Part shown: in pieces, positions 1 through 7,269 of the stretch
How the letters are laid out: every line of letters begins with the position of its first letter
How positions within the stretch are numbered: the stretch's first letter is position 1
Assembly (NCBI GenBank): GCA_009692275.1
Contig: SHZL01000060.1
Span: 1 to 11,463 of the forward strand
From: Lysobacterales bacterium
GTDB taxonomy: Bacteria > Pseudomonadota > Gammaproteobacteria > Xanthomonadales > SZUA-36
Reading direction: 5' to 3'
DNA length: 11,463 nt
Position numbers and translations under genes: made by a program
Notes under the pieces: generated by a model
The model's input: only the letters and a program-made list of their open reading frames with translations
Told to the model about the DNA's origin: nothing
The model's database searches: none

Positions 1-301
1 CTTGCAGCTGGTCCGTCTCCGACGGCTGCGCGGGACTGGCGGGGTGGGAGTGAAACACGCCCAGCAGCTCCCAGCCGTTGCGGTCCAGCTCCAGCATGGC
101 GGCCACCTGCGCTTTCGCTTCCGCCCGAAAGCGCTGCGGGCTGCGCTCTACGTTGGGCAGTGCCAGCACGTGCCGCACCTGCCGGCCATTGCCGGCAAGC
201 AGGCCGCAGCCCTCGTTGGGCAGTTCAGCCGTGAGCCAGGCCTGCATCTGCGCCATGTGAGCCGCCGTCAATTGCAGGCACTCGTCCAAAATTTCATCCA
301 C
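1..301 (-). CDS. JAMM/M67-family metallopeptidase, 3' end beyond the window
   Basis: Reading the minus strand from a GTG at 301 gives 100 codons that run off the left edge. The protein has the JAMM (MPN+) zinc-peptidase signature. A glutamate lies at residue 30 in PNEGCGLLAG, and near residues 84-97 is HSHPASPAQPSETD, that is H-x-H-x10-D with the conserved Ser three residues before the Asp. Bacterial M67 proteins are small zinc hydrolases that often process ubiquitin-like sulfur carriers or cleave isopeptide bonds; which applies here cannot be told. The start is a choice: GTG 301 keeps the usual helix before PNEGCGLL, whereas the ATG at 256 would leave only about a dozen residues before it. 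There is no good Shine-Dalgarno, but an extended -10 (TGT-TATACT, 325-317) would give a leader of only about 10 nt. The gene is divergent from the metal regulator. Confidence 0.85.
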   Translation of the reverse strand, partial: MDEILDECLQLTAAHMAQMQAWLTAELPNEGCGLLAGNGRQVRHVLALPNVERSPQRFRAEAKAQVAAMLELDRNGWELLGVFHSHPASPAQPSETDQLQ

Positions 302-316
302 ACTTTTTGCAGGACC

Positions 317-352
317 AGTATAACAGCGGCCACCGACGCAGCGCACTATACT
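317..352. promoter_or_regulatory. Divergent promoter region with mirrored TATACT -10 boxes
   Basis: AGTATA at 317-322 and TATACT at 347-352 are exact inverted copies. Each can serve as a -10 box for one of the two divergent genes. The minus-strand copy is preceded by TGT, an extended -10 that would drive the metallopeptidase. The plus-strand copy ends 6 nt before the ATG at 359, so transcription would begin at or next to the start codon and give a leaderless mRNA for the repressor. No convincing -35 hexamers are visible. The 36-bp span could also carry the repressor's own operator; that is inference. Confidence 0.35.
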
Positions 353-358
353 CCGCAC

Positions 359-1063
359 ATGCGCCAGCCCGCCGCCAAAACGCGCCAGCTTTCCAGCGCC
401 GCGCAAGACTATATCAAGGCCGTCTACTCGCTGGAAAGGGAGCAGCAGCCGGTTTCCACCACCGCGCTGGCTGCGCGCATGGGCATTGCGCCGGCGTCGG
501 TGACCGGTATGCTTAAGAAGCTGGCGGAGCACAAGCCGCGCCTTGTGCACTACGCGCGCCATCAGGGTGTCACGCTTACGCCGGGCGGCCGCGCAATTGC
601 GCTGGAGGTGCTGCGCCATCACCGCCTGATAGAGCTGTACCTGAGCGAGGCGCTGGGATACACAGGCGGCGAAGTGCACGCGGAAGCCGAGGCGCTGGAG
701 CATGTGATCTCAGAAGATTTTGAGGAGCGCATTGCGCTCAAGCTGGGCGACCCGCGCTTTGACCCGCATGGCGACCCGATACCGACGCGCACCGGCCAGC
801 TGCAGCGCGGGGCGAGCACGCGCCTGAGTGAGCTAACCAACGGGCTGGCGGGCACTGTTGCCAGCGTGCAGTCGCCCAACCCGGCGGAAGAGCGCTACTT
901 GGCGCAGCTGGGGCTGCGCGCCGGCGCGCATGTGCGCGTTATGGAACGCGCGCCCTTCAACGGCCCGGTGCATGTGCTCGTGAATGAAGAGCGCACAGCT
1001 GTGCTGGGGCGTGAGCAGGCGGCATTAATTGTCATGCATTTGGACAGTGGTGCCAGCGCCTGA
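359..1063 (+). CDS. DtxR/MntR-family metal-dependent transcriptional repressor
   Basis: A 234-residue protein with the full DtxR-type layout. Residues 12-75 form a winged helix-turn-helix (ALAARMGIAPASVTGMLKKL is the recognition part). Residues 80-142 form the metal-binding dimerisation domain, and residues 150-230 the FeoA/SH3-like C-terminal domain. Aligned by eye to known members, the ligands are Asp17 (QDYIKAVY), His88 and Glu92 (HHRLIEL), Glu111, Glu114 and His115 (AEALEHVISED). Asp and Glu at the positions of DtxR Met10 and Cys102 match the manganese sensor MntR better than the iron sensor DtxR, so Mn(II) sensing is a reasonable inference, although the SH3-like domain is absent from Bacillus MntR. 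The open frame extends upstream to the window edge, but ATG 359 fits the family N-terminus. That upstream part is antisense to the metallopeptidase. There is no Shine-Dalgarno; the mRNA is probably leaderless. Confidence 0.9.
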   Translation: MRQPAAKTRQLSSAAQDYIKAVYSLEREQQPVSTTALAARMGIAPASVTGMLKKLAEHKPRLVHYARHQGVTLTPGGRAIALEVLRHHRLIELYLSEALGYTGGEVHAEAEALEHVISEDFEERIALKLGDPRFDPHGDPIPTRTGQLQRGASTRLSELTNGLAGTVASVQSPNPAEERYLAQLGLRAGAHVRVMERAPFNGPVHVLVNEERTAVLGREQAALIVMHLDSGASA

Positions 1064-1237
1064 CGCAAAACGCACGCATTGACGCTTCTGAATTTGACGG
1101 CCGTCCGCTTGCACTCGCCGGGGCTGCCCTCACCAACGCAGCGCGGATGCAACCGTACCAATTTATTTTTCGTTTCCCCGAAAATCACCCTGGCAAAGTC
1201 CCGGGGTTACATCAAGCAACATACATGGAGCAGCGCC

Positions 1238-2011
1238 GTGGGAAACACTAAGTTAGGTTTGCCGCTTGAGTATCAAAGGCATCCGGAATTCTTCGATGCA
1301 TTTAGTAACAATGGCCATGCAGCTGCTACAAACACGGTGGTCGAAAAACTTCTTCGCAAGCAAAAAGTTCACACCGTCCTGGACATGACCTGCGGCACAG
1401 GCTCGCAGGTATGGCACCTTGCCAAACATGGGTACAAGGTCACCGGTGCCGACTTCAGCCCGGCGCTTTTACGGATTGCCCGAGCCAAAGCGTGCATCGA
1501 AAAAACGCCGGTTGAGTTTATTGACGGCGACATGCGAACACTTCAGGTTGGGGCATTTGATGCCGTCATCACGATTGCCAACGCTGTGGGACACCTGACC
1601 AAAGCCGGCTTCGAGAAGTCGCTGCGCAATATCGGCCGCAACCTAAAGCCCGGCGGAGTGTATATTTTCGACATTTTCAATTTGGACGCGCTGACGGACA
1701 CGGTGGTTGCAGATTTTGCAATGCACTGGTGCAGAAAATCCGGAAACACCCAGTGTCACAATGTGCAATGCTCAGTCATCAACCGGCAGCAGGGGCGGCT
1801 CACATCATATGACCACTATGTCTTCCAAAAGGGCGCGCGCGAACCGCAAACATTGAAATCCAGATTCAGCCTGCAACTTTATACCGCCAAAGAGCTGCGC
1901 AGCATGCTGGCGCGGAATGGCTTTGATACGCTAATGCAATGTGGCTTGGATGGCTCGCGATTTGTGAGTGGACAAACGACAAGTATTTTGACGGTGGCGC
2001 GGAGGTGTTAG
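1238..2011 (+). CDS. Class I SAM-dependent methyltransferase
   Basis: A 257-residue Rossmann-fold methyltransferase. SAM motif I is VLDMTCGTGSQ at residues 47-57. The motif II acidic strand is VTGADFSPALL, and the DAVITIANAVGHL and LKPGGVYIFDIFN segments are the usual motifs IV and V. The substrate is unknown; proteins of this build methylate small molecules. The start is set by GGAG at 1227-1230, seven bases before GTG 1238. The frame stays open upstream to a TTG at 1079, but that leader looks non-coding and has no ribosome site. Only about 175 bp separate it from the repressor gene, and that gap holds no clear terminator. Its stop lies at the edge of the IS91 remnant and its C-terminus (ILTVARRC) looks natural, so it seems intact. 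It faces the phosphoramidate operon tail to tail, and there is no sign that it belongs to that pathway. Confidence 0.85.
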   Translation: MGNTKLGLPLEYQRHPEFFDAFSNNGHAAATNTVVEKLLRKQKVHTVLDMTCGTGSQVWHLAKHGYKVTGADFSPALLRIARAKACIEKTPVEFIDGDMRTLQVGAFDAVITIANAVGHLTKAGFEKSLRNIGRNLKPGGVYIFDIFNLDALTDTVVADFAMHWCRKSGNTQCHNVQCSVINRQQGRLTSYDHYVFQKGAREPQTLKSRFSLQLYTAKELRSMLARNGFDTLMQCGLDGSRFVSGQTTSILTVARRC

Positions 2012-2861
2012 GAGCAGCCAGCCGCTGCGCAAACTCCATCTCCAGCGGCGGTGAGCGCGCTGGGGCGATTGCCGGGGCACTGGTTGGCTCACCTACATGT
2101 TCAAGTATCTGCCGCACCGTCGCCGGCTCTCTGATGAACCCAACCAGGCGCATCCGCCCGCCGCACCCGCTACACTTGAGTGGAAACACCCCGTAGATGT
2201 GCGCCAGCAACTGTGCCCACAAATATCGCGCCGGGTGTCCTGCCCGCGTGGTGCCAAAATCTGTGCGCACTGTCTTTGGCCGGGGTGCCTTACTCCCCGC
2301 CCCCGGCTTCCGGCCAGCCTGCGCCACCACCTGCGCGCGCCACGGCGAGTTAGGCGCCAGCACCCCGAAGTAGCGGTGCCGATGCTTGCGCGGCGGTGGT
2401 ATCAATGCCGCAACCCGATCCAGAAACTCGCTTGCGCTTAGTCGCAGTTCAATAGATCTCTGTTGCTGCTGCTCAGGCCTGTGCCCCTGCAACGCCGCCC
2501 ACGGCAGCCGGTAGCGCACCTGCGCCCCGCCTCCCGCCCATACCAGCCGCTCACCGGCAAACATCGGACGCGCACAATATCGCAACAGCCGCTCACGCCC
2601 AGCACGATCCTGCGCTGCGACCCGCACGCCCGCATGCACAGAAAAACCGCCACTGTGCCCCCATCCCTGCATTACCGCAACCGTCTCCCTGCTCAGTAAC
2701 CCGCGCAACTCAAACAGCCCCAGAACCCGCTGCCGTACCCGCGCCTGCACCCGCTCCACACAAGCTTCATCCACCTGCGCCCCACGAAAAGCCAGCCCCT
2801 GCCGCCCCGGCGCCACCACCCCATCCAGTATGCACAAATGCACATGCGCGTGTGCGTTCAA
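2012..2861 (-). mobile_element. IS91-family transposase remnant, truncated at both ends
   Basis: On the minus strand an open frame begins abruptly at NAHAHVHLCILDGVV, the HUH motif (His-Val-His) of IS91/Y2-type rolling-circle transposases. It continues through GGFSVHAGVRV, the conserved LLRYCARP segment with its tyrosine, LIPPPRKHRHRYFGVLAPNSPWR, YLWAQLLAHIYGVFPLKCSGCGGRMRLV (a Cys-x2-Cys zinc knuckle) and ATVRQILEHVGEP. This is typical family sequence for about 280 residues. The N-terminal zinc-finger region that precedes the HUH motif in intact transposases is missing. The frame has also lost its natural stop: past about 2012 it reads antisense into the methyltransferase gene until 1866. 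No terminal ori/ter ends are visible. It is therefore a dead fragment. Its left end abuts the methyltransferase stop and its right end supplies the stop codon of the nucleotidyltransferase, so it marks the border of the accessory operon. Confidence 0.85.
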
Positions 2862-3568
2862 TATGCCGCTAAATCATCAGCAGAATCTACCTCGCCCCAT
2901 TCCGCCTCATAAGGCACCGCATAAACAGGCACCACGCCAGCCTCAATCACCCTTTGTAACGTACCCGTCATGTGCATACGATCACATTCAATCGGCGTGA
3001 TTTGGGCGCGAATTCGCAGTACCTCCGCCCAACCTTCCGGCGTGTATCGCAGCAACCCCATGTACTGCCCCTGGACTTCGTTAACCGATTTCGGCTTATT
3101 GCCTATTTCGGCCAATGTCTGATCTGTATTCAAGCGAAATGTTTCTGCATCGAGTAACGGATCACCAAATCGTTTTTCCCAAAGTTCGAGCCAATTCGGG
3201 TCATACGTCACGGCAATGTTGCCTGAGCATTCCATTAGTGAAACCACAGCTTTTGCATCGTAAAAAATATCTGAATAACTCACAATGCATGGTTCGCTTT
3301 GCAGCCATTCTTGCGCACATGCCAGCGACGAAACCATTTGGGTGTCAGCCCATCTTGAGTTGTGAAATTCAGTGAGTCCGCGATTCGTCAGTAGTTCGCG
3401 CTTGTAGCCAGTAACAATGGCAATCTCACTTATTCCAGCTTCCCGCAGGGCTTCTAGTTGCCGCTCTAGTAGTGGCTTGCCGCGAAGCTCCACGAGGCAC
3501 TTCGGGCGTTCATCGATAAGGTCTTTCATGCGACTGCCGCGACCGGCAGCAAGGATGATGGCTTTCAT
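2858..3568 (-). CDS. Nucleotidyltransferase, Cj1416-like (CTP:phosphoglutamine cytidylyltransferase)
   Basis: A 236-residue NTP-transferase (Rossmann-like, GT-A type) protein. The nucleotide-binding loop is LAAGRGSRM at residues 6-14, followed by the conserved RPKCLVEL (21-28). YSDIFYD (98-104) supplies a metal-binding Asp, and EVD (226-228) a second acidic site near the end. In the Campylobacter MeOPN pathway the corresponding enzyme joins CMP from CTP to L-glutamine phosphate, giving CDP-glutamine and pyrophosphate. That role here is inferred from the surrounding gene set, because the fold alone also fits sugar-phosphate nucleotidyltransferases. ATG 3568 overlaps the upstream stop by 4 nt (ATGA), indicating translational coupling. 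The protein ends abruptly at DDLAAY, and its TGA stop falls in bases belonging to the IS91 remnant. The last few native residues have therefore probably been lost or replaced, without touching the catalytic core. Confidence 0.85.
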   Translation of the reverse strand: MKAIILAAGRGSRMKDLIDERPKCLVELRGKPLLERQLEALREAGISEIAIVTGYKRELLTNRGLTEFHNSRWADTQMVSSLACAQEWLQSEPCIVSYSDIFYDAKAVVSLMECSGNIAVTYDPNWLELWEKRFGDPLLDAETFRLNTDQTLAEIGNKPKSVNEVQGQYMGLLRYTPEGWAEVLRIRAQITPIECDRMHMTGTLQRVIEAGVVPVYAVPYEAEWGEVDSADDLAAY

Positions 3569-4353
3569 AGAATTCGAGGTTCGTAGTTATGAAGTTGAAA
3601 ATCGGTAAAGTTGTAGGGCGCGCGAATAGAAAGCAGGCGCGGATTATGACGCCGGGGCTTTCCGTAACAAAGTGCCTGCCCAGTATGCCAGTCGAGCACT
3701 TGCCCACCTGCTCCTTCGAGTACGGCTTGACCAGCAGCGGTACTCCACTCTGAACTATCGACCAATCGCGGGAAAACGTCAACCTCGGCAGTAGCCAGAC
3801 GGCCGTACTTGAGGGCTGAGCCAATCGCGACTCTCTTTGATATGCCATTTGCAACAGCAAAAACATCGACATCGGGGTGGCCATGAAACCGGCTGACCGC
3901 CATGCGGCATGTCACTGTCTTTTCCGCTGGCTGGCAATCGAAACGGATACCAGCTTTTTTGCACCAAGAAACAATGCCGGATTGTCAGGCATACAACTCC
4001 CTCAACGCCGATTCAAAGACGACGCCAAGTACGGGACGACCCCCATCTACCAAAGCTATATTGACGGTAAATTCGTCATTAGCTGTTATGAAATCCTTGG
4101 TGCCGTCGAGCGGATCAACCAACCAGTAGCGTCGGGCGTCCATAAAGAGATCGTCACCCTCTTCGGACACTACGGGAATGCCGCTATCGCCAAGTAAGGA
4201 GACATTTCCTTTGTGCGCTGCCTGATCGGCCAGAGTCAAGGGTGAACCGTCGCCTTTAAGCTTGGTCTCATCGACTCGGGGATAGTGGCTGAGGATCACA
4301 CCGCCCGCATACCGAGCAGTTACGATCGCCAACTCAAGCAGTTTAATGGTCAC
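3565..4353 (-). pseudogene. CysQ-like 3'-phosphonucleotidase (inositol monophosphatase family), interrupted by in-frame TGA
   Basis: Two pieces in the same minus-strand frame, 4353-3985 and 3984-3565, make one IMPase-family protein of about 261 residues, the usual CysQ size. The first piece carries KGDGSPLTLADQAAHK (33-48), SEEGDD (63-68) and the metal-binding WLVDPLDGTKDF (77-88). The second carries ISKRVAIGSALKYGRLA and EWSTAAGQAVLEGAGGQVLD. A TGA at 3987-3985 (codon 123) separates them just after ELYA, where the family normally has Gly, so a GGA to TGA change is the simplest cause. The WDxAAG aspartate, a metal ligand in most relatives, is Ser here. The start is a GTG overlapping the amidotransferase end by 11 nt; the end overlaps the next gene by 4 nt. 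CysQ removes the 3'-phosphate from PAP. Here it may act on 3'-phosphorylated cytidine nucleotides (inference). Sequencing error or recent inactivation are both possible. Confidence 0.8.
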
Positions 4354-4951
4354 CGAGTAGTTTCTTCAACCGCGCGATGTCATCAACCGCAAAAGTAGGT
4401 TCGCGTTCGGGATGCCACATCCATCCTTCCCACGGCAGTGTCTGATGTCGAATGGCTTCGATTTCACCATCCGCGCTGCGTGCCCAAACATCGAAGCCGG
4501 CAGGGCAAGCTGCCAGCACGTGGTTGTGATAGCTGTTGACATTACGAACGATTTCACCGGAAAGGGTGTGGCGCGTCCGCACATGTCCCGCCACCGTCCG
4601 CAGCTCGACCCCGGCACGAACACCGATCACCTGCATTCCACGGCAAATCCCCATTACGGGTACAAGATTGTGCTCTGCGTAATCCAACAGACTATTTTCG
4701 GTGAAGTCACGTGAACGACAGCTACCGACATCGTTGCCTCCAGACAGCACTATTGCGTGCGGTGCATTTTGGGTAATCCATTGCTCGAAAGTCTCGCCGC
4801 CATCGCGCTCGGCAAATAGGCTATTGGGCACGGGCATAGGCAAATAGCCTGCGGCCAGCAGGAATTCGATCAGTCGTTGATCCAACGCGTCTCGTCGTTC
4901 ATTGCGATCAGGATAGTCGTCTACCCGCTGGCTGACTGCGACTACTTTCAC
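4343..4951 (-). CDS. Class I glutamine amidotransferase-like hydrolase, Cj1417-like (gamma-glutamyl-CDP-amidate hydrolase)
   Basis: A 202-residue protein of the class I GATase / peptidase C26 fold. The nucleophile elbow is VMGICRGMQ with Cys103, and WHPERE gives His180 and Glu182, completing the Cys-His-Glu triad. LSGGNDV near residue 70 is the conserved loop seen in this group. It stands alone, without a synthetase domain. In Campylobacter the equivalent enzyme hydrolyses CDP-L-glutamine to L-glutamate and cytidine diphosphoramidate, the step that releases the P-N bond product; the assignment rests on fold plus cluster context. GTG 4951 was chosen over the longer reading from 5011, because it overlaps the previous stop as GTGA and puts VKVVAVSQR at the N-terminus as the family expects. 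The upstream extension is only antisense-like coding of the previous gene's end. It overlaps the CysQ-like gene by 11 nt. Confidence 0.88.
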   Translation of the reverse strand: MKVVAVSQRVDDYPDRNERRDALDQRLIEFLLAAGYLPMPVPNSLFAERDGGETFEQWITQNAPHAIVLSGGNDVGSCRSRDFTENSLLDYAEHNLVPVMGICRGMQVIGVRAGVELRTVAGHVRTRHTLSGEIVRNVNSYHNHVLAACPAGFDVWARSADGEIEAIRHQTLPWEGWMWHPEREPTFAVDDIARLKKLLGDH

Positions 4952-7263
4952 GCCAACACCTCGACCCGCCGCCCGGCGCAATCCAGATGCAGGCGCTGCG
5001 CACCCGACCAACGGCGGTACAGAACCTCACCGGCACCAATCACGGCAGGTAGTCCGAGTTCTCCTGAACGGATCGCCATGTGCGAATTCGCCCCGCCCCA
5101 GGCAGTAATAAGCCCCGCAATAGGGTAGGCAAACAGCCAGTCGAAACCAGGATCGGCACTCGGAATGCAAACAATAGCATCATCCAGCCGCTCACGATCG
5201 TAGCTCCCAACTACCGGCGCGGTCACCTGTTTCTGCGTGATGAAATTTGGTTCTGTTTCAGGCCATTCGAAAGCCCATACGTCCGCCGCCTTGGCAATCA
5301 AGGGGGGCAAGGAAATTTTCAGTGTTTCCGCATGACGCGCCTTGCCCTGCTCGATGCTGCGCAAAAGCGCCCCTTTCGGATCAGCCGCCGCAACATGCAG
5401 TTCCTTGAATGCAGCAATATCACAGTAAGCCAGATCTTCGCGTGTGAAGCCCCATTGCGCGCCGCATTCGGTGATCAACGCCAGCGCATCCGACAGGTTG
5501 CGCGTGAAATGGAATTTTGAAAGCTCCCGTAATTCAATACCCGCCTGCAAGAAATCGAACAAACCTACTGGGTCGGGTTGCAGGCCGTGGGCTTCCAGCA
5601 GTCTCACTACCTCGCGCATCTGCGGCATAGTCACGGAGAAAGGCGTCACTGGCTCCGGCATTGGCATGCGCTGGCTCCAGTCGAAATACAGTTCCGGTGC
5701 CTCGTCGTAACGCGGAGAAAGAATATCGTAAGTACCCGGTCGCAAATGGCCATAACGCACAAGGAAAGTCGTTCGATCCAAAGTGGCACGGTCTCGTGAC
5801 AACTGCCCGCTGACGGTGGAAACTCCACCCATGAAAGCATCATAGTCGGCTTGCGAGAAGACCCCCACCGCCACCAAGGACTTCAGCATTTGAACTGCTA
5901 CGAACCCAGCACGGGCAAGTCCGGCAAAAGGCAGGGTGCCGTAGCGCTTTGCGTCTTCCAGCAGCCAGTAAATCCGCTCCAGCGGATCGGCACTGGAAGC
6001 CAACAACTCCTCGCGCCGGGCGTTCAAAATCTCCAGCTTGGCGGCATCCGCACGCCACAGACCTTCTTGAGGATGCACAATGCGGTTGGTCAGCCGCCGC
6101 AGACTGTCAGCAATCGCGTCACGCTCACTCTTCGAGAAGCCGGCTTCGGCTAAACGCTCCAGCCGCTGCGGCAAGTCCAGCGTGTAACAGGAAAAGACAA
6201 TTTCAAACTCCACTTTGTCATGCAGTGTGGGCTCGGCAAGCAGGCGATCTATGTAGTGGTCAACCAGTCGCCCTGCCAGCCCGTCGTCCAGATCGGCGGG
6301 AACAAACGAGTTGAACGACAAGCGCACGTCGATATACGGCAGGCCAAAAAAATGCGGCATCAGCGGAAAACTACGCAGATTGCGGTAGCCGTAGTTATGC
6401 CGCTGATACGCCCAAATCGCGTCAGTGATCAACTCGCGATAAAGCGACAGTGCCAGTGGTTTGGGGCGAATGCCGACAATCTCCGCCGGATTCCAGTCCG
6501 GCATCACGCCATAGACGGTGCGCCGTCCCATCAGGAAAGGATGTGGCTGCATTCCACGCGCTATCTTGTCCTGGATGCGTTGCAGCCGGTCGGACTGCAC
6601 CTCAGGGGTTTCCGGGGTATGGGCAAGAATCAACGGGCGCGCCTGTAAGAGCCACAGCACCTCAGAGTCTTCTTCACGGGTTACGGCAAACTCGCAATCC
6701 ACCGGCACATTACCAAACAGGACTAGCAGTTCTTCCAGCAAGGCCACCACGCCCGCAAAAGTCGGCGCTGGCGGGACGGCGGATTGCGCCGCTTGCTGCC
6801 AAGTGCGCCCCCCCATCCCGCCGGCAACGGCAGAGGTATCGCTACCTTCCGACCAATTCACCACCCGGTAGGGTGCGCAGGTGTTCGGGTCATGTGAAAA
6901 GGCCACACCGGAACGCAGCACGTTTTGCAACATCGGCTGGATCAATATCTCGTCGGCGGCGACTAGTTCACCATACGCGGCGACGACCTGCTCTATAGCC
7001 TTCTCCAGTCCATCCTGGAAAATATCAGGCAACGACAGGAAAGCACCGGCATTCGACACCGTCGCTCCGTCCTCGCACTGGCAACTGGAGCGCACAATCC
7101 ACGGCCCAGCGCCAATACCGGGTTGCACCTTGCTAATGCACCCTGCGCGGTCAGCCTGCCACTCGGCGACGGTGAATACCACTAACGGCGCAATCCGCAC
7201 TGCGTATAATTTGCCTTGAAGCAGCGCCAGTGTGCCGGCCTTGGTCGAGAACACTAGTGGCAT
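4948..7263 (-). CDS. PEP-synthase-like ATP-grasp/phosphohistidine enzyme, Cj1418-like L-glutamine kinase
   Basis: A 771-residue protein with the two hallmark parts of the PEP synthase / PPDK superfamily. The N-terminal ATP-grasp domain has WIVRSS (55-60), DEILIQPML (104-112) and LLQARPL (205-211). The C-terminal swivelling domain has AWGGANSHMAI, with the catalytic phosphohistidine at about His728. The long middle section (about 215-690) does not resemble the PEP/pyruvate-binding barrel and matches the idea of a different phosphate acceptor. Campylobacter Cj1418, of similar length, uses ATP to phosphorylate the side-chain amide of L-glutamine, releasing AMP and phosphate. This is the committed step of phosphoramidate synthesis. 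That specific activity is inferred from the neighbours. ATG 7263 lies 6 nt after the preceding stop, with AAGGA about 10 nt upstream. Its stop overlaps the amidotransferase start by 4 nt. Confidence 0.88.
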   Translation of the reverse strand: MPLVFSTKAGTLALLQGKLYAVRIAPLVVFTVAEWQADRAGCISKVQPGIGAGPWIVRSSCQCEDGATVSNAGAFLSLPDIFQDGLEKAIEQVVAAYGELVAADEILIQPMLQNVLRSGVAFSHDPNTCAPYRVVNWSEGSDTSAVAGGMGGRTWQQAAQSAVPPAPTFAGVVALLEELLVLFGNVPVDCEFAVTREEDSEVLWLLQARPLILAHTPETPEVQSDRLQRIQDKIARGMQPHPFLMGRRTVYGVMPDWNPAEIVGIRPKPLALSLYRELITDAIWAYQRHNYGYRNLRSFPLMPHFFGLPYIDVRLSFNSFVPADLDDGLAGRLVDHYIDRLLAEPTLHDKVEFEIVFSCYTLDLPQRLERLAEAGFSKSERDAIADSLRRLTNRIVHPQEGLWRADAAKLEILNARREELLASSADPLERIYWLLEDAKRYGTLPFAGLARAGFVAVQMLKSLVAVGVFSQADYDAFMGGVSTVSGQLSRDRATLDRTTFLVRYGHLRPGTYDILSPRYDEAPELYFDWSQRMPMPEPVTPFSVTMPQMREVVRLLEAHGLQPDPVGLFDFLQAGIELRELSKFHFTRNLSDALALITECGAQWGFTREDLAYCDIAAFKELHVAAADPKGALLRSIEQGKARHAETLKISLPPLIAKAADVWAFEWPETEPNFITQKQVTAPVVGSYDRERLDDAIVCIPSADPGFDWLFAYPIAGLITAWGGANSHMAIRSGELGLPAVIGAGEVLYRRWSGAQRLHLDCAGRRVEVLA

Positions 7264-7269
7264 CGCAGA

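Noticed and set aside
2..358. In-frame upstream extension of the metal repressor to give a 353-residue protein
   Set aside because: The region codes on the opposite strand for a protein with an intact JAMM motif, and the repressor family starts near the ATG at 359. The extension is an open-frame shadow in GC-rich DNA.
1079..1237. Longer methyltransferase starting at TTG 1079
   Set aside because: There is no ribosome site and the sequence is not family-like. GTG 1238 has GGAG seven bases upstream and gives a normal N-terminus.
2097..2699. Plus-strand open frames opposite the transposase remnant
   Set aside because: Low-complexity Pro/Arg-rich shadows of GC-rich transposase sequence.
3985..3987. 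TGA as a selenocysteine codon in the CysQ-like gene
   Set aside because: The family has Gly at this position, it is not a redox site, and I saw no obvious SECIS-like hairpin just downstream. A point mutation or sequence error is simpler.
4952..5011. Longer start for the amidotransferase-like gene at 5011
   Set aside because: The added residues (MVGCAAPASG...) come from out-of-frame reading of the preceding gene's end. GTG 4951 overlaps that gene's stop as GTGA and matches the family N-terminus.
5080..6998. Several plus-strand open frames of 100-180 codons opposite the large kinase gene
   Set aside because: They are antisense shadows of a well-supported gene, overlap each other, and show no domain features.
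4948..7263. Calling the large gene a PEP synthase or pyruvate phosphate dikinase
   Set aside because: Only the ATP-grasp and phosphohistidine parts match. The central section lacks the recognisable PEP/pyruvate barrel, and the context fits a glutamine kinase.
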